DNA of 64,000 nt from Piscicola geometra. Its lineage: Eukaryota > Annelida > Clitellata > Hirudinida > Piscicolidae. Of this stretch, positions 26,034 through 35,505 are shown one piece after another (position 1 is the first letter of the stretch; each line of letters begins with the position of its first letter). The position numbers and the translations under genes are program-made. The notes beneath the pieces are model-generated. The model did not search any database and was not told where the DNA came from. It saw only the letters and a program-made list of their open reading frames with translations. The stretch covers positions 9,081,844 through 9,145,843 of the forward strand of contig OX030957.1 in assembly GCA_943735955.1 (NCBI GenBank), in the 5' to 3' direction.

Positions 26034-29000
26034 ATGCTTCAAACTCATAAACCATCCAACAGAATGAGATCCGGCTTGAGGTCGTACACACCTAGAGGCG
26101 CTAAAGGGCTGATGGCGAGGCACCAAAGGGCATTGGTCTCATGCAGAGAAGAGCTGCAAAAGGGAATCTCAAATGACTTCTTCAAGACACACTCTTTCTT
26201 CTTCTTCAAAACTCCCTCAGAGTCTGACTCCGACGCCGTTTCGATGTTCCTGGACAGCATGGAGCAGAGCGATGAAGCCACCTTCAAACTCTTCATGGAC
26301 ATTCTCAAGTCCTACAACCGCACTCTGTACCATCACCTCGAACAAACTCTCGTTTCGATCGACATTTTGGAAGACGATGACGAAGAAGAGGATTGCTTCC
26401 TGGACACTGAGACCCTAGGAACAGAAAAAGTCGCAATTTCTGGTCATATGGTGAAGGAAGTGTTAAGAAGAAAAATGAGAATGAAATCAAATGACGTCAT
26501 CTTTAAGAACAACCCCATGGCTGATTTCGATGGTGGAAACTTATTGTCTTGTTTCGTTGTTAACTCGAAAGGCGATGATTGCCAACGTTCTTGGTTGAAG
26601 CACAATACAACAAGAAAAAATTGTTCAAAAAGCAAGACTAAACCTGGTGAGCCCTACATGGCAGTCGTTTGTAGAGATATTGTCTTCAAAATGATTTCAG
26701 ACGTTCCTCCGTTTGTTCGAAAACCCGTGAACTGTTCACAAATTTACGTTTGTGATGACCTAATTACATACTCTCCAATCAAAAAGAATAATCGGTTTTT
26801 CGGTAATGATAGATACACAGATAATATTCATGATGAAATGAACAAGTCAAACAAATGCATGAACCAAGTAAATAAAAGATCTGTACAGTCTCCGCCACCT
26901 CTTCCTCCAAAACCTGATACTTTGTCGCCTCTTCCAACAATGAGTTTCAACGAAAAATCACAAGAATTTACCAAAAAAGCTATTTCAAAAGACCAAAAAT
27001 CATCTTCGTCACAACGCCAATTTAAAACAAAAATGCAACACAACACTTCTCTAATTTCAATTCCTCCTCCAATTCCCAGTAGAAAAAAAAGTGAATTTAC
27101 ACCAAAGCCACCTCCTGCTTCTCCACCTCTCACAAATACTTCTACTCTCTCCATCGAAAGTCCAAAAAAACATTCAACAAACTCAAATTTTTCACAAAAT
27201 TCGATTGTTAGTTTATTCCCAAACAACAATTTCCTTAACGACGTCGAGTCGGATGCTGTCAGTGACGACAACGTTTCGCTTAGTTACAACGTAGAACCTG
27301 AGAACTCGGATGAGCTTGAAGAACCATACCAGCCCATCAACCCTTTTCAAAAGCCAAACCACTTTTCACCTTCAAGTCATGAAAACACAGATACATTATG
27401 TTTTGAGTTAAGTGCGAAAAACGCATTAGATTCAAACACAAACAACAGCGATTTTCAAGAATTAAGCAATTATAGCAATTCTTCCATCGAGTATAACGAC
27501 TCTTGTAATCAAAACGATCAACATAACAACACTGAAAGTGGTTTGATTAAAAATACAAAACATGACTATTTGGTTTTGGAAGCAAACGATCATGACCTGC
27601 AGGCAAATAATTTCTGTCACGAATTAAAAGACAAAAATAATTTCAAAATGGAAAGGCAAACTGATGATCAAGTAAATAACTTAACAGCTAGTGAAGATAA
27701 TTGTAAATTGCAAAGCCCTAATAAAAATGCCAAAAGCTCGAGTGGTTTGAATCAAGTGTTTTCCGATTACGCAAAAATTGTGGAAGATTTAAAAAGCTGT
27801 GAGGTAGACCGTAAGACGTCAAGCGTGTGTGTCGACAGATCCTGTTCCATCAAATCTGAACCAGCAAACCAAAAAGCTATAGAACCGATAGTTAAAATAG
27901 CAGACAACAGAAAAATAAGCTCTTTAAAATCCACACTTAACCGAGATATGCTGGAATTATCAGCCTTTCATCGCATGGCGCAGAGTGACTTTTCAAAGAA
28001 ATCAATCGAGGCGAACGTTTCCGTGAGCAGGTCTTCTTCGGGTATCAGCGCCACAATCTCAGAGAGGATGGCAACCAGGGACTCCGGTGTAGACTCCACA
28101 GTTTCACAAAACCTCCATGACTCCCAGCTCTGCGTCAAAGAACAGATTGAACATTTCGATTCAAGCCTTCCCGATTCAACTGCAGAAGAGTTGTTAAATA
28201 AATTCATTGATGAAAATTCTACCAAACCTTCGGAAGCTTCTTACTATGAAGACATCGACCACATACAAGCTGCTAATTTCGATTCTTTCTCACAATCACA
28301 CTACCTCGACCCTCGCACTGACTACTCCAAGGATAACTTTTCTGTTTTATCTACGAATTCAAATCAAAAACTAATTTCCGAAGGTTCCTTGCTCATCACA
28401 GACGGACTTTTGGCGACTACAGAAGACAATTTCACAAGTGTTAAAATGAACTTAGAAAACTCTAGCGAATCGGAAAAAAGTTTATTATTTTTCACGAACA
28501 CAGTTATAGGCTACGATAAAGACGGGGCTTCGTATTACGTACCTTTAAAGTGCATAAAAAGATACGGAGAGACAAGAGACCAGCCATGGTTCTACCCTAT
28601 TCCTTTGACCATCAAAGAAGCCAGTATCTTTTTGAAGCAAGAACAACAAAAAGGGTGTTTTTTAGTCTACAAACTCCAAGAAGAAACTAATGTTCCAGAG
28701 GGATGTGTGTACTTTTTAGGACTTTATTGTGATGAAAGAGAGGTGCTTCATTATCCAATAGTTGAGAACGTGAGAGGAGATTTCATGATCGATGGTGATG
28801 ACCGGAGTTTTTTGAGTGTTTGTGAGCTAGTGCTCTTTTACAAAAGGAATCGTCACAGATTGGCAACAAGACTGAGAAGGTGCTTGAAAGAGTCCAGGAT
28901 GCTGATCACTCCAGGCCACCATTACATGCCCAACATGGAGCTGCCCAAGAAGGCCATCAGCTTGAGCAGCAAAGTGGTGTGTGAAGGCAGATTTGGGCCC

Positions 29001-30122
29001 CTTTGCCTTGCCACTCTCTACCGTCAACAACATGTCATCGTCCGTTTGTTCCAGAAGAAACCTACTGCTGAGAATGAAGATGACTTTTTGAATGAAGCTC
29101 TGATCATGATGGAGACGGAGCACAAAAACATCTTGAGACTCTTGGGCGTGTGCTTTGGGAGCAAGCCTTACTACATAGTGATGGAGCATTTTGGCATCGG
29201 AACGCTGAAAGATGCCTTGTCTTACGACTTGCTACCTTTAGATAGAAACGAGCTTTTTTATGATATTTGTCTTCAAATGACTGCAGCGTTGCTTCATTTG
29301 GAGAAGAAACACTTTATTATGCACAGGAATTTATCTTCTTCCAGTTTTCTCATTTCTGCTGACCACTCAATAAAACTCTTTAACTTTGAAAAAGCATACC
29401 AGGTTGATGACGACAATTACGAAGGAGATTGTGATGAAGAAATCTCAGTTAGATGGGCCGCTCCAGAGGTTCTTGTGGAACATCATTACAGCACAAAGTC
29501 TGATGTGTGGGCCCTGGCGGTGGTGTTTTGGGAATTGTTCAGTCATGGTCTGCAGCCTTACCAGTGCATGAGTGAGCAGCAGGTTATAGTCAGCGTGCTT
29601 GAAAAGTGCAAACTGGACAAACCAATCGACTGCGACAACAGACTCTACAACATAATGATGCAGTGCTGGAAGTTCAAACCCTCCTTTCGGCCCTCTTTCA
29701 GTATGCTGGAAGATCGACTGAAGGGCCAATCAAGCTTGTACTACATGTCTTCAACTAAAAACCCTGCTGCATTTTCAAATTCTTCACATCCTTTTGACTC
29801 TCAAAAAGGCAGTCTTCTCTTACCTAACAGATCCAACAAAAGATTCTCCCAACCTAGTCCAACTAACCCTGTCATCTTCGGCTCGCCGTTCCAAATCCGC
29901 AACAACAACTTCTATACCGACGCAGAGATCAAAGGAGAAGACACAATCAAAATTTCTCAAATAATTGCCAAAAATACAAAAAGACACACACTTGCTAACA
30001 AAGTTTCTTCGCCTTTTGTTGATTCTAGCTCTTCCATCCACATTTCCAACGAAAATGTATCAAGAAGTTCAAAAGAAAGAAAAAGTCTTAAAAAGTTCTT
30101 TAGAAGCAGAAAAAATGCCTGA
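26034..30122 (+). CDS. CARD-like / SH2-like / pseudokinase protein, single exon, 1362 aa
   Basis: One uninterrupted ORF. Residues 27-107 resemble a CARD death fold (CREELQKGISNDFF, then FLDSMEQSDEATFKLFMDIL). Residues 110-840 are low-complexity, Ser/Asn-rich, with SH3-type proline motifs (PPPLPPKP at 287-294, PPPIPSRK at 344-351) and possible phosphotyrosine sites (HDYLVL, YYEDID). Residues 852-951 match an SH2 fold from the opening Trp to LVLFYKRN, but the FLVR motif reads FLVY (Y879). Residues 979-1233 are a kinase fold of Src/Abl/JAK type: the Gly loop is partly kept (EGRFG), VAVK is VIVR (R1004), HRD is HRN (N1099), the loop Asn is Ser (S1104), DFG is NFE (1117-1119), while APE and DVWALAVVFWEL remain. 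It should therefore be catalytically dead, a scaffold or regulator probably in immune-type signalling (inference). It has no introns, unlike its neighbours, so it may be a retrocopy or a fusion. The SH2-kinase assignment is firm, the CARD moderate. Confidence 0.85.
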   Translation: MLQTHKPSNRMRSGLRSYTPRGAKGLMARHQRALVSCREELQKGISNDFFKTHSFFFFKTPSESDSDAVSMFLDSMEQSDEATFKLFMDILKSYNRTLYHHLEQTLVSIDILEDDDEEEDCFLDTETLGTEKVAISGHMVKEVLRRKMRMKSNDVIFKNNPMADFDGGNLLSCFVVNSKGDDCQRSWLKHNTTRKNCSKSKTKPGEPYMAVVCRDIVFKMISDVPPFVRKPVNCSQIYVCDDLITYSPIKKNNRFFGNDRYTDNIHDEMNKSNKCMNQVNKRSVQSPPPLPPKPDTLSPLPTMSFNEKSQEFTKKAISKDQKSSSSQRQFKTKMQHNTSLISIPPPIPSRKKSEFTPKPPPASPPLTNTSTLSIESPKKHSTNSNFSQNSIVSLFPNNNFLNDVESDAVSDDNVSLSYNVEPENSDELEEPYQPINPFQKPNHFSPSSHENTDTLCFELSAKNALDSNTNNSDFQELSNYSNSSIEYNDSCNQNDQHNNTESGLIKNTKHDYLVLEANDHDLQANNFCHELKDKNNFKMERQTDDQVNNLTASEDNCKLQSPNKNAKSSSGLNQVFSDYAKIVEDLKSCEVDRKTSSVCVDRSCSIKSEPANQKAIEPIVKIADNRKISSLKSTLNRDMLELSAFHRMAQSDFSKKSIEANVSVSRSSSGISATISERMATRDSGVDSTVSQNLHDSQLCVKEQIEHFDSSLPDSTAEELLNKFIDENSTKPSEASYYEDIDHIQAANFDSFSQSHYLDPRTDYSKDNFSVLSTNSNQKLISEGSLLITDGLLATTEDNFTSVKMNLENSSESEKSLLFFTNTVIGYDKDGASYYVPLKCIKRYGETRDQPWFYPIPLTIKEASIFLKQEQQKGCFLVYKLQEETNVPEGCVYFLGLYCDEREVLHYPIVENVRGDFMIDGDDRSFLSVCELVLFYKRNRHRLATRLRRCLKESRMLITPGHHYMPNMELPKKAISLSSKVVCEGRFGPLCLATLYRQQHVIVRLFQKKPTAENEDDFLNEALIMMETEHKNILRLLGVCFGSKPYYIVMEHFGIGTLKDALSYDLLPLDRNELFYDICLQMTAALLHLEKKHFIMHRNLSSSSFLISADHSIKLFNFEKAYQVDDDNYEGDCDEEISVRWAAPEVLVEHHYSTKSDVWALAVVFWELFSHGLQPYQCMSEQQVIVSVLEKCKLDKPIDCDNRLYNIMMQCWKFKPSFRPSFSMLEDRLKGQSSLYYMSSTKNPAAFSNSSHPFDSQKGSLLLPNRSNKRFSQPSPTNPVIFGSPFQIRNNNFYTDAEIKGEDTIKISQIIAKNTKRHTLANKVSSPFVDSSSSIHISNENVSRSSKERKSLKKFFRSRKNA

Positions 30123-30995
30123 TTATTCAATCTAGCTTGTTGTATGATTTCCTAGTTTAGATTTTTAAAATTGTTTTTTTAAAAATAATTTAGGATAGTT
30201 AACCGTCGTGTTCACGTGCAGAACTGGAAGAAAAACTGTATCTTTATTGATAGTGTTTTTCGATGTTTTTAATGTAAATTTGAACAATATACTAATTTGT
30301 AACTTTCATTCTCTTTTCTATATACAAAATTATCATTAAATATAACTTGTTTTAGAAAATATTTTTGTTGTGACTTTTCTTCATTAGAATATAAACTACC
30401 TTCAAAGAAGCTTTTGAAAATAGAAAAAATATATAAATGTTTAATTATTGAAGTAAAATTGTTTAATAAAATTAATAGATACTCTCCAGATTCTTTGCGT
30501 TTAAAGCTATTTTAAAAGGGTTTTTAAAAGATTGCTTAAAATTATATAGGCAATGGAAAGACGCTTAAAAAAAAGAAAAATTATTTTTTAATTTTTTAAA
30601 ATCTTAAATCATTAAAAGTTTATAATGTAAATTAATATTATTCAAACGCGAGGGCCGCGTCTAAGAACGGCACGACAGAATGTGACTTGGAAAACTTCAG
30701 AATATTCATTAACAGCTATAAATGTACAATTAAATTACATATATATCAGTTTCAAAATGTATGAATCGCTTGAACAACTATATGCGAATACATGTACACA
30801 GTTAGAATAGCTAGACAATCAGCCGTCTAGGCAATTGATTTAAATCGAAAAACTATTACAAAGGAAATCTCGAATTTTCGGCAAGATTTTTGCCACGTAG
30901 ATGTCATTGTATGAATACAAAAGTGGAAATTCATACATAGGAGTTTAGAAGGATTTTCGAGAACTCCTTAAACAGTTTCTTCAATTAGTTTTTAT
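30123..30995. other. 3' flank of the pseudokinase gene and spacer
   Basis: AT-rich sequence. An aataaa near 30463 could serve as the polyadenylation signal. Otherwise nothing is supported. Confidence 0.35.
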
Positions 30996-30998
30996 CGA

Positions 30999-31006
30999 TA
31001 TAAAAG
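30999..31006 (+). promoter_or_regulatory. TATA box upstream of the sulfotransferase-like gene
   Basis: TATAAAAG, the same octamer as upstream of nidogen. Pyrimidine-rich initiator-like sequence (ctactctcagcc) follows at about 31019-31030, and the start codon is at 31134. Confidence 0.45.
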
Positions 31007-31133
31007 TTCTCTTACATTCTACTCTCAGCCTAAGCACATTGTCACATGACAGGTGCAAAATTGATCTTAGTAGTTTCATAGTTAACTCAACTCAAAGAAT
31101 TTTTGAAAATATTTAATTTTCCAAGTTAAAAGG

Positions 31134-34040
31134 ATGGCAGATAAGTTACCGAGGATGGGTATTAAGATGCGGAGGTGGTTCAACCGCTGCAGACGCTCCT
31201 TCTTCTGCTTCATATCCATCGTTGCTTTCTTTACGACAATTGGTAAACAAATTATTTATGAATAATAAATAAATAATAAATATTAATAAAAAATAAAAAA
31301 TAAATATTAATAAAAAATAAATAATAAATATTAATAAAAAATAAATAATAAATATTAATAAAAAAATTGAGAAATAATATTTTTATTGATTAAATAGGAT
31401 TATTCAAAGCTTTAAAATCAATTTTCGAACAAACCACAGCTTTTTGGGTGATTTTTGAATGCATGCGAGACGATGCCTTGAACAGCCAGTGGAAAAGCCA
31501 TTGGAATCAGAATCAGAAGTACAGTGTTGCGAAGAAAGAGATATTTGTACAGCAAGGAGGAACATTTTCGAAAGTAGAACTGAAACTAGAAGATCTGAAA
31601 GTGAGTCTTGCTATTTTTTTTACCATTTAGTTTTCAGTTTAATTAACAAATCATCATAAATAATTGCAAATCAAACGATCGTTCCATAGATAGAACCTCA
31701 AAACAACGAGAACTTCTATTACGTGGACGACGCAGTTCCAGCGAAGAACACAGACACCCAGTACGAAGAAGACTACCAGAAAGATTTCGATACAGTTTCC
31801 CTTAACGTGAGCAAGATCACCGACATGGGAGACATTCCCGAAAAATTCAATGACTATTCGAGAAAAGGATTTCTTCGTAACTACTTCAAAACCTACCCTG
31901 AGGTAGATGAGAATATGTATTTAGATTACTTATTTTCGTAACTTAATCAGATTTTTTTAATGCTTATTATTAATTTCAATTTATTGAATACAACTTAAAA
32001 CAATTATATACTGTCAAAGGACCAGATAGAATTTCTTCCCAACTACAAGAACCCATGCTGGGCTGAAAGGTTGTTCCAAAAACCGTACCAAGGAAATCCA
32101 TATCTGGCCAGCAGCACATACAAAGAAGTCCTGAAACACCAGTTCACAGAGATGCGCAACAAGTTTATTTCACGGCAAAGGTCTCTCACCCGCTGGAGAA
32201 TGAGGTGTTTGCCTTACTACTACGTCATGGAGACCCCTCCCATCGACAACGTCGGCCTCTATAACATCCTGGGCTTCCACCCTTCTATCGTCAACCCACA
32301 TGTCGAACAGCCAGAGTTCTGGAACGATAAAGGACCTGGTATACAAAATAATTAATCTCTTGATTTATTAAGTTTTTTCTAATTAATTTCATTAATTATT
32401 CTTTTTTTATAACACCCTTGAACTGGAAAGAGTTGTAAAATTGTTATACTTTTATAACATTTTTGAACCGGGAAAAAGTTTGAATTTTAATGTTTCTAAA
32501 CAAATCAAATCAATCAATCAATCAATAAAATGTGAACAGCACTGGTCGCTTCTTTCCGTGACTACCTGGACCTCTTTGACAGCGCCTCTGAGAGCATTCG
32601 CTTGAACGCAGTCCTGCAGCTCACTGAAAACACCAAAGAAAGATATAACTACCACAATCTTATAACAGGTCATAGTTTGAATTTTTGTTTAAATGCGTAT
32701 TTTGAAATCAGCATGAATAACTATTCAAAAAACGTTTTTAATCATCATGTAAAACTTTATAAAAAAGTTCTTAATCGACCCGAGTTGTAACATAGACTAC
32801 AATAAAACCCTCGCAGGAGACGGCACCAACTCCTACTTCTGGAATTTTCCTCAATGGCAATCTGTCAGACAAAACACTGACCAGAAAGAACCTTTGATCA
32901 CCGTGCCGAAACTCATTAAGAAGTTGACTCCCGATGCCAGAATCATCCTCGTTCTCAAAAACCCCATTGAAAGGTCGATGCAGGCGCTATTAAACACTAT
33001 CGATCTTTTTATTGATTGTTTTAAATATGTAAATAGTTCGATAAACATTCAAACATTCGTTCATGTAACCAGCTTCGGCAACGTCACTTACATCTAATGA
33101 CAATGTATTCCCTCTCAAAGACTCTACGACAACTACATCGAGGGCTTGAAGGGGGAGCCAATTGTGGTGGAGGATTTCCACGAGAAGGTCGGTCAAACGA
33201 TCAACCTCTTCAGCAACTGCGTCGCCAAGAAGAGCGTCAGAGCTTGTCTCTTCGACACAACTTTCAACATGGGCTTGCCGGTGAGTCATTGAGAATGTTT
33301 GAGAATTTGACAAATAAGTTTTTTTGATAAAGAAGGTAAAAAGGAGTTAAGATTCAAAAATGATCGCTGTAAATAGTCATCATTATTATTATTGTCATCA
33401 TTATCCTTATCATCATCATTATCACGAGAATAGGGTGCAGCTGGATTTTTTTCGTTGGACATTGACAATATGATTGTTAATAATTTTAATTTCATTTAGG
33501 AAGATAGTTATAAGCCAAATGAATTGCCAGCTGAAGGTGAGGATCGGCAAGTACGACACTTTCGTGAGAGAGTGGTTGGACGTGTTTGGAGCGGAGCAAG
33601 TGATGGTGTTGAGAAGGGAGGACTTCATTTCCTACCCCAGTGAAATCATCAACCAAGTGTGCTACCACTTGGGCATTGGTTGGTTCAATCAAATTCTACC
33701 GAAACTTAAATATAACTCATTTAGTTTTCCATTTTCGTGGACAAATATTCATATGACTTTTTTATGTATAAGACAAATAATACTTTTGTCAAATATTATT
33801 CCAGACCCTTTTCCGCTGCAAGCGCTCGGAAAGCTGGAGGCGAAGATAAAGGCGTTTGAAGGGAGCAAGCAGCGAGCACCAGACATGCTGTCAAGCACCA
33901 GGGCGATGCTCAAACACTTCTACCGAAACTTCAACAAGAAACTCTCGAAAATGCTCGGCGACGACCGCTTCATGTGGAAGGACCATGCCCGTGAACGATT
34001 TGCTCAAGTTGGTGTATTGTTGGTCAACATGATTTTTTAA
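31134..34040 (+). CDS. CHST15-type carbohydrate sulfotransferase-like protein, probably inactive
   Basis: Type II Golgi membrane protein model of nine exons: 31134-31242, 31398-31600, 31690-31902, about 32026-32338, 32540-32668, 32817-32973, 33121-33280, 33531-33678, 33805-34040. Phases agree and give about 555 aa, near the length of CHST15. The N-terminus has a basic start then a membrane anchor (SFFCFISIVAFF, about 22-40). Family landmarks: FLPNYKNPCW, ITGDGTNSYFW, NPIERLYDNY, FGAEQVMVLRREDF, MLSSTRAMLKHFYRNFN. CHST15 relatives transfer sulfate from PAPS to the 6-position of GalNAc 4-sulfate. Here the 5'-phosphosulfate loop (PKCGTTDL-type) reads PPIDNVGL at 246-253, so the catalytic Lys is Pro247. 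In the 3'-phosphate motif the Arg is Lys370 and the Ser is Asp378. The end is uncertain: the ORF stops at 34040, but splicing from the gttggt at about 34009 to the tatag at 34063 would end it at 34078. Confidence 0.8.
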
Positions 34041-34079
34041 ATCTTTTGATGCAAATTTTATAGTTGGAATATCGTTGAA

Positions 34080-34158
34080 ATAAATATTGATGTATGATAG
34101 TGAATAATATTGATGTGTGATAGTGAATAATATTGATGTATGATTGTGAATAATATTG
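34080..34158 (+). repeat. 24-bp tandem repeat (gtgaataatattgatgtatgatag type)
   Basis: Three to four copies of a 24-bp unit immediately upstream of the repetitive ORF. They are non-coding as far as I can see. Confidence 0.8.
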
Positions 34159-35505
34159 ATGAGCAAAACGAATAAAATTGAACAACCAAACGTCGAGAAG
34201 GATAAAGAATTTTCTGAACAAAAAAAAGAAAAACAAGACAAGATTGAGCAACTGAACAAAGAACGAGAAAATCAAGAAAAGATACTTAAAGAGAAACAAT
34301 TGGAAAAAGAAAAACAGTTTGAAAAAGAAGCAAATCAAAGGAAAGAACAAGAAGCATTAAACAATGGACAAAAAGAAAGGGAACAAAAAGAAAGAGAACA
34401 AAAAGAAAGAGAACAAAAAGAAAGAGAACAAAAAGAAAGAGAACAAAAAGAAAGAGAACAAAAAGAAAGGGAACAAAAAGAAAGAGAACAAAAAGAAAGA
34501 GAACAAAAAGAAAGAGAACAAAAAGAAAAAGAACAAAAAGAAAGAGAACAAAGAGAAAGAGAACAAAAAGAAAGAGAACAAAGAGAAAGAGAACAAAGAG
34601 AAAGAGAAAAAAAAGAAAAAGAACAAAAAGAAAGCGAACAAAAAGAAAGAGAACAAAAAGAAAGAGAACAAAAAGAAAGAGAACAAAAGGAAAAAACAGA
34701 GAGAGAAAGAAAAGAAAAAGAAGAACAAATGAAAAGACAAAATGAGCAAAAAGAAAATGAGAAGAAGCAACAAGAACAAGAGCGAAATGATCAAGAACAA
34801 AAAAACAGACTCAGCCAGCAAAAAAATATTAACCTAGATCTGCAACCTCCTTCAGCTCCTTCTCCTGAAAAACAACAAAAAGTAGTACCAGAGCAACAAC
34901 AACAACAACAGCAACAACAACAGCAACAACAACAGCAACAACAACAACAACAACAGCAACAACAGCAACAGCAACAACAACAGCAACAGCAACAGCAACA
35001 ACAACAACAACAACAGCAACAGCAACAACAACAACAGACAACTCAACCACAACAACAACAACAACAGCAACAACAACAGCAACAACAACAGCAACAGCAA
35101 CAACAACAGCAACAACAACAACAACAGACAACTCAACCACAACAACAACAACAACAACAACAGCAACAACAACAGCAACAACAGCAACAACAACAGCAAC
35201 AGCAACAACAACAACAACAGACAACTCAACCACAACAACAGCAACAACAACAGCAACAACAGCAACAACAACAGCAACAACAACAACAACAGCAACAACA
35301 ACAGCAACAGCAACAACAACAGCAACAACAGCAACAACAACAGCAACAAGAACAACAACAACAACAGCAACAACAACAGCAACAACAACAGCAACAGCAA
35401 CAACAACAGCAACAACAACAGCAACAGCAACAACAGCAACAGCAACAACAGACAACTCCACAAAAACTAATCCCTCCCCCGCAGATACAAGGCAACACAC
35501 AATGA
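34159..35505 (+). CDS. Repetitive EQKER / poly-glutamine ORF, 448 aa
   Basis: The frame opens at an ATG with a non-repetitive start (SKTNKIEQPNVEKDKEF), runs through about 20 copies of a five-residue unit (EQKER/EQRER; strongly helical, coiled-coil-like), a KEEQMKRQNEQKEN stretch, then about 170 Gln residues broken by TTQPQ, and ends TTPQKLIPPPQIQGNTQ with a stop. The Gln codons are mixed CAA and CAG throughout, and unique sequence stays open at both ends, which favours real coding over a pure simple repeat. It could be its own gene, or a repeat-filled 3' exon related to the preceding gene; I found no clean splice that joins them. Function unknown. Confidence 0.45.
   Translation: MSKTNKIEQPNVEKDKEFSEQKKEKQDKIEQLNKERENQEKILKEKQLEKEKQFEKEANQRKEQEALNNGQKEREQKEREQKEREQKEREQKEREQKEREQKEREQKEREQKEREQKEREQKEKEQKEREQREREQKEREQREREQREREKKEKEQKESEQKEREQKEREQKEREQKEKTERERKEKEEQMKRQNEQKENEKKQQEQERNDQEQKNRLSQQKNINLDLQPPSAPSPEKQQKVVPEQQQQQQQQQQQQQQQQQQQQQQQQQQQQQQQQQQQQQQQQQQQQQQQQTTQPQQQQQQQQQQQQQQQQQQQQQQQQQQTTQPQQQQQQQQQQQQQQQQQQQQQQQQQQQTTQPQQQQQQQQQQQQQQQQQQQQQQQQQQQQQQQQQQQQQQQEQQQQQQQQQQQQQQQQQQQQQQQQQQQQQQQQQTTPQKLIPPPQIQGNTQ
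34890..35452. repeat. (CAR)n trinucleotide array with TTQPQ-encoding interruptions
   Basis: Mixed CAA/CAG array of about 560 bp. The interruption acaactcaaccacaa occurs three times at roughly 105-bp spacing (35037, 35127, 35220), so a higher-order unit has been duplicated. Confidence 0.95.

Noticed and set aside
26034..30122. True Janus kinase (JAK)
   Set aside because: There is no FERM domain and no second, active kinase domain; only a single SH2 plus pseudokinase unit is present.
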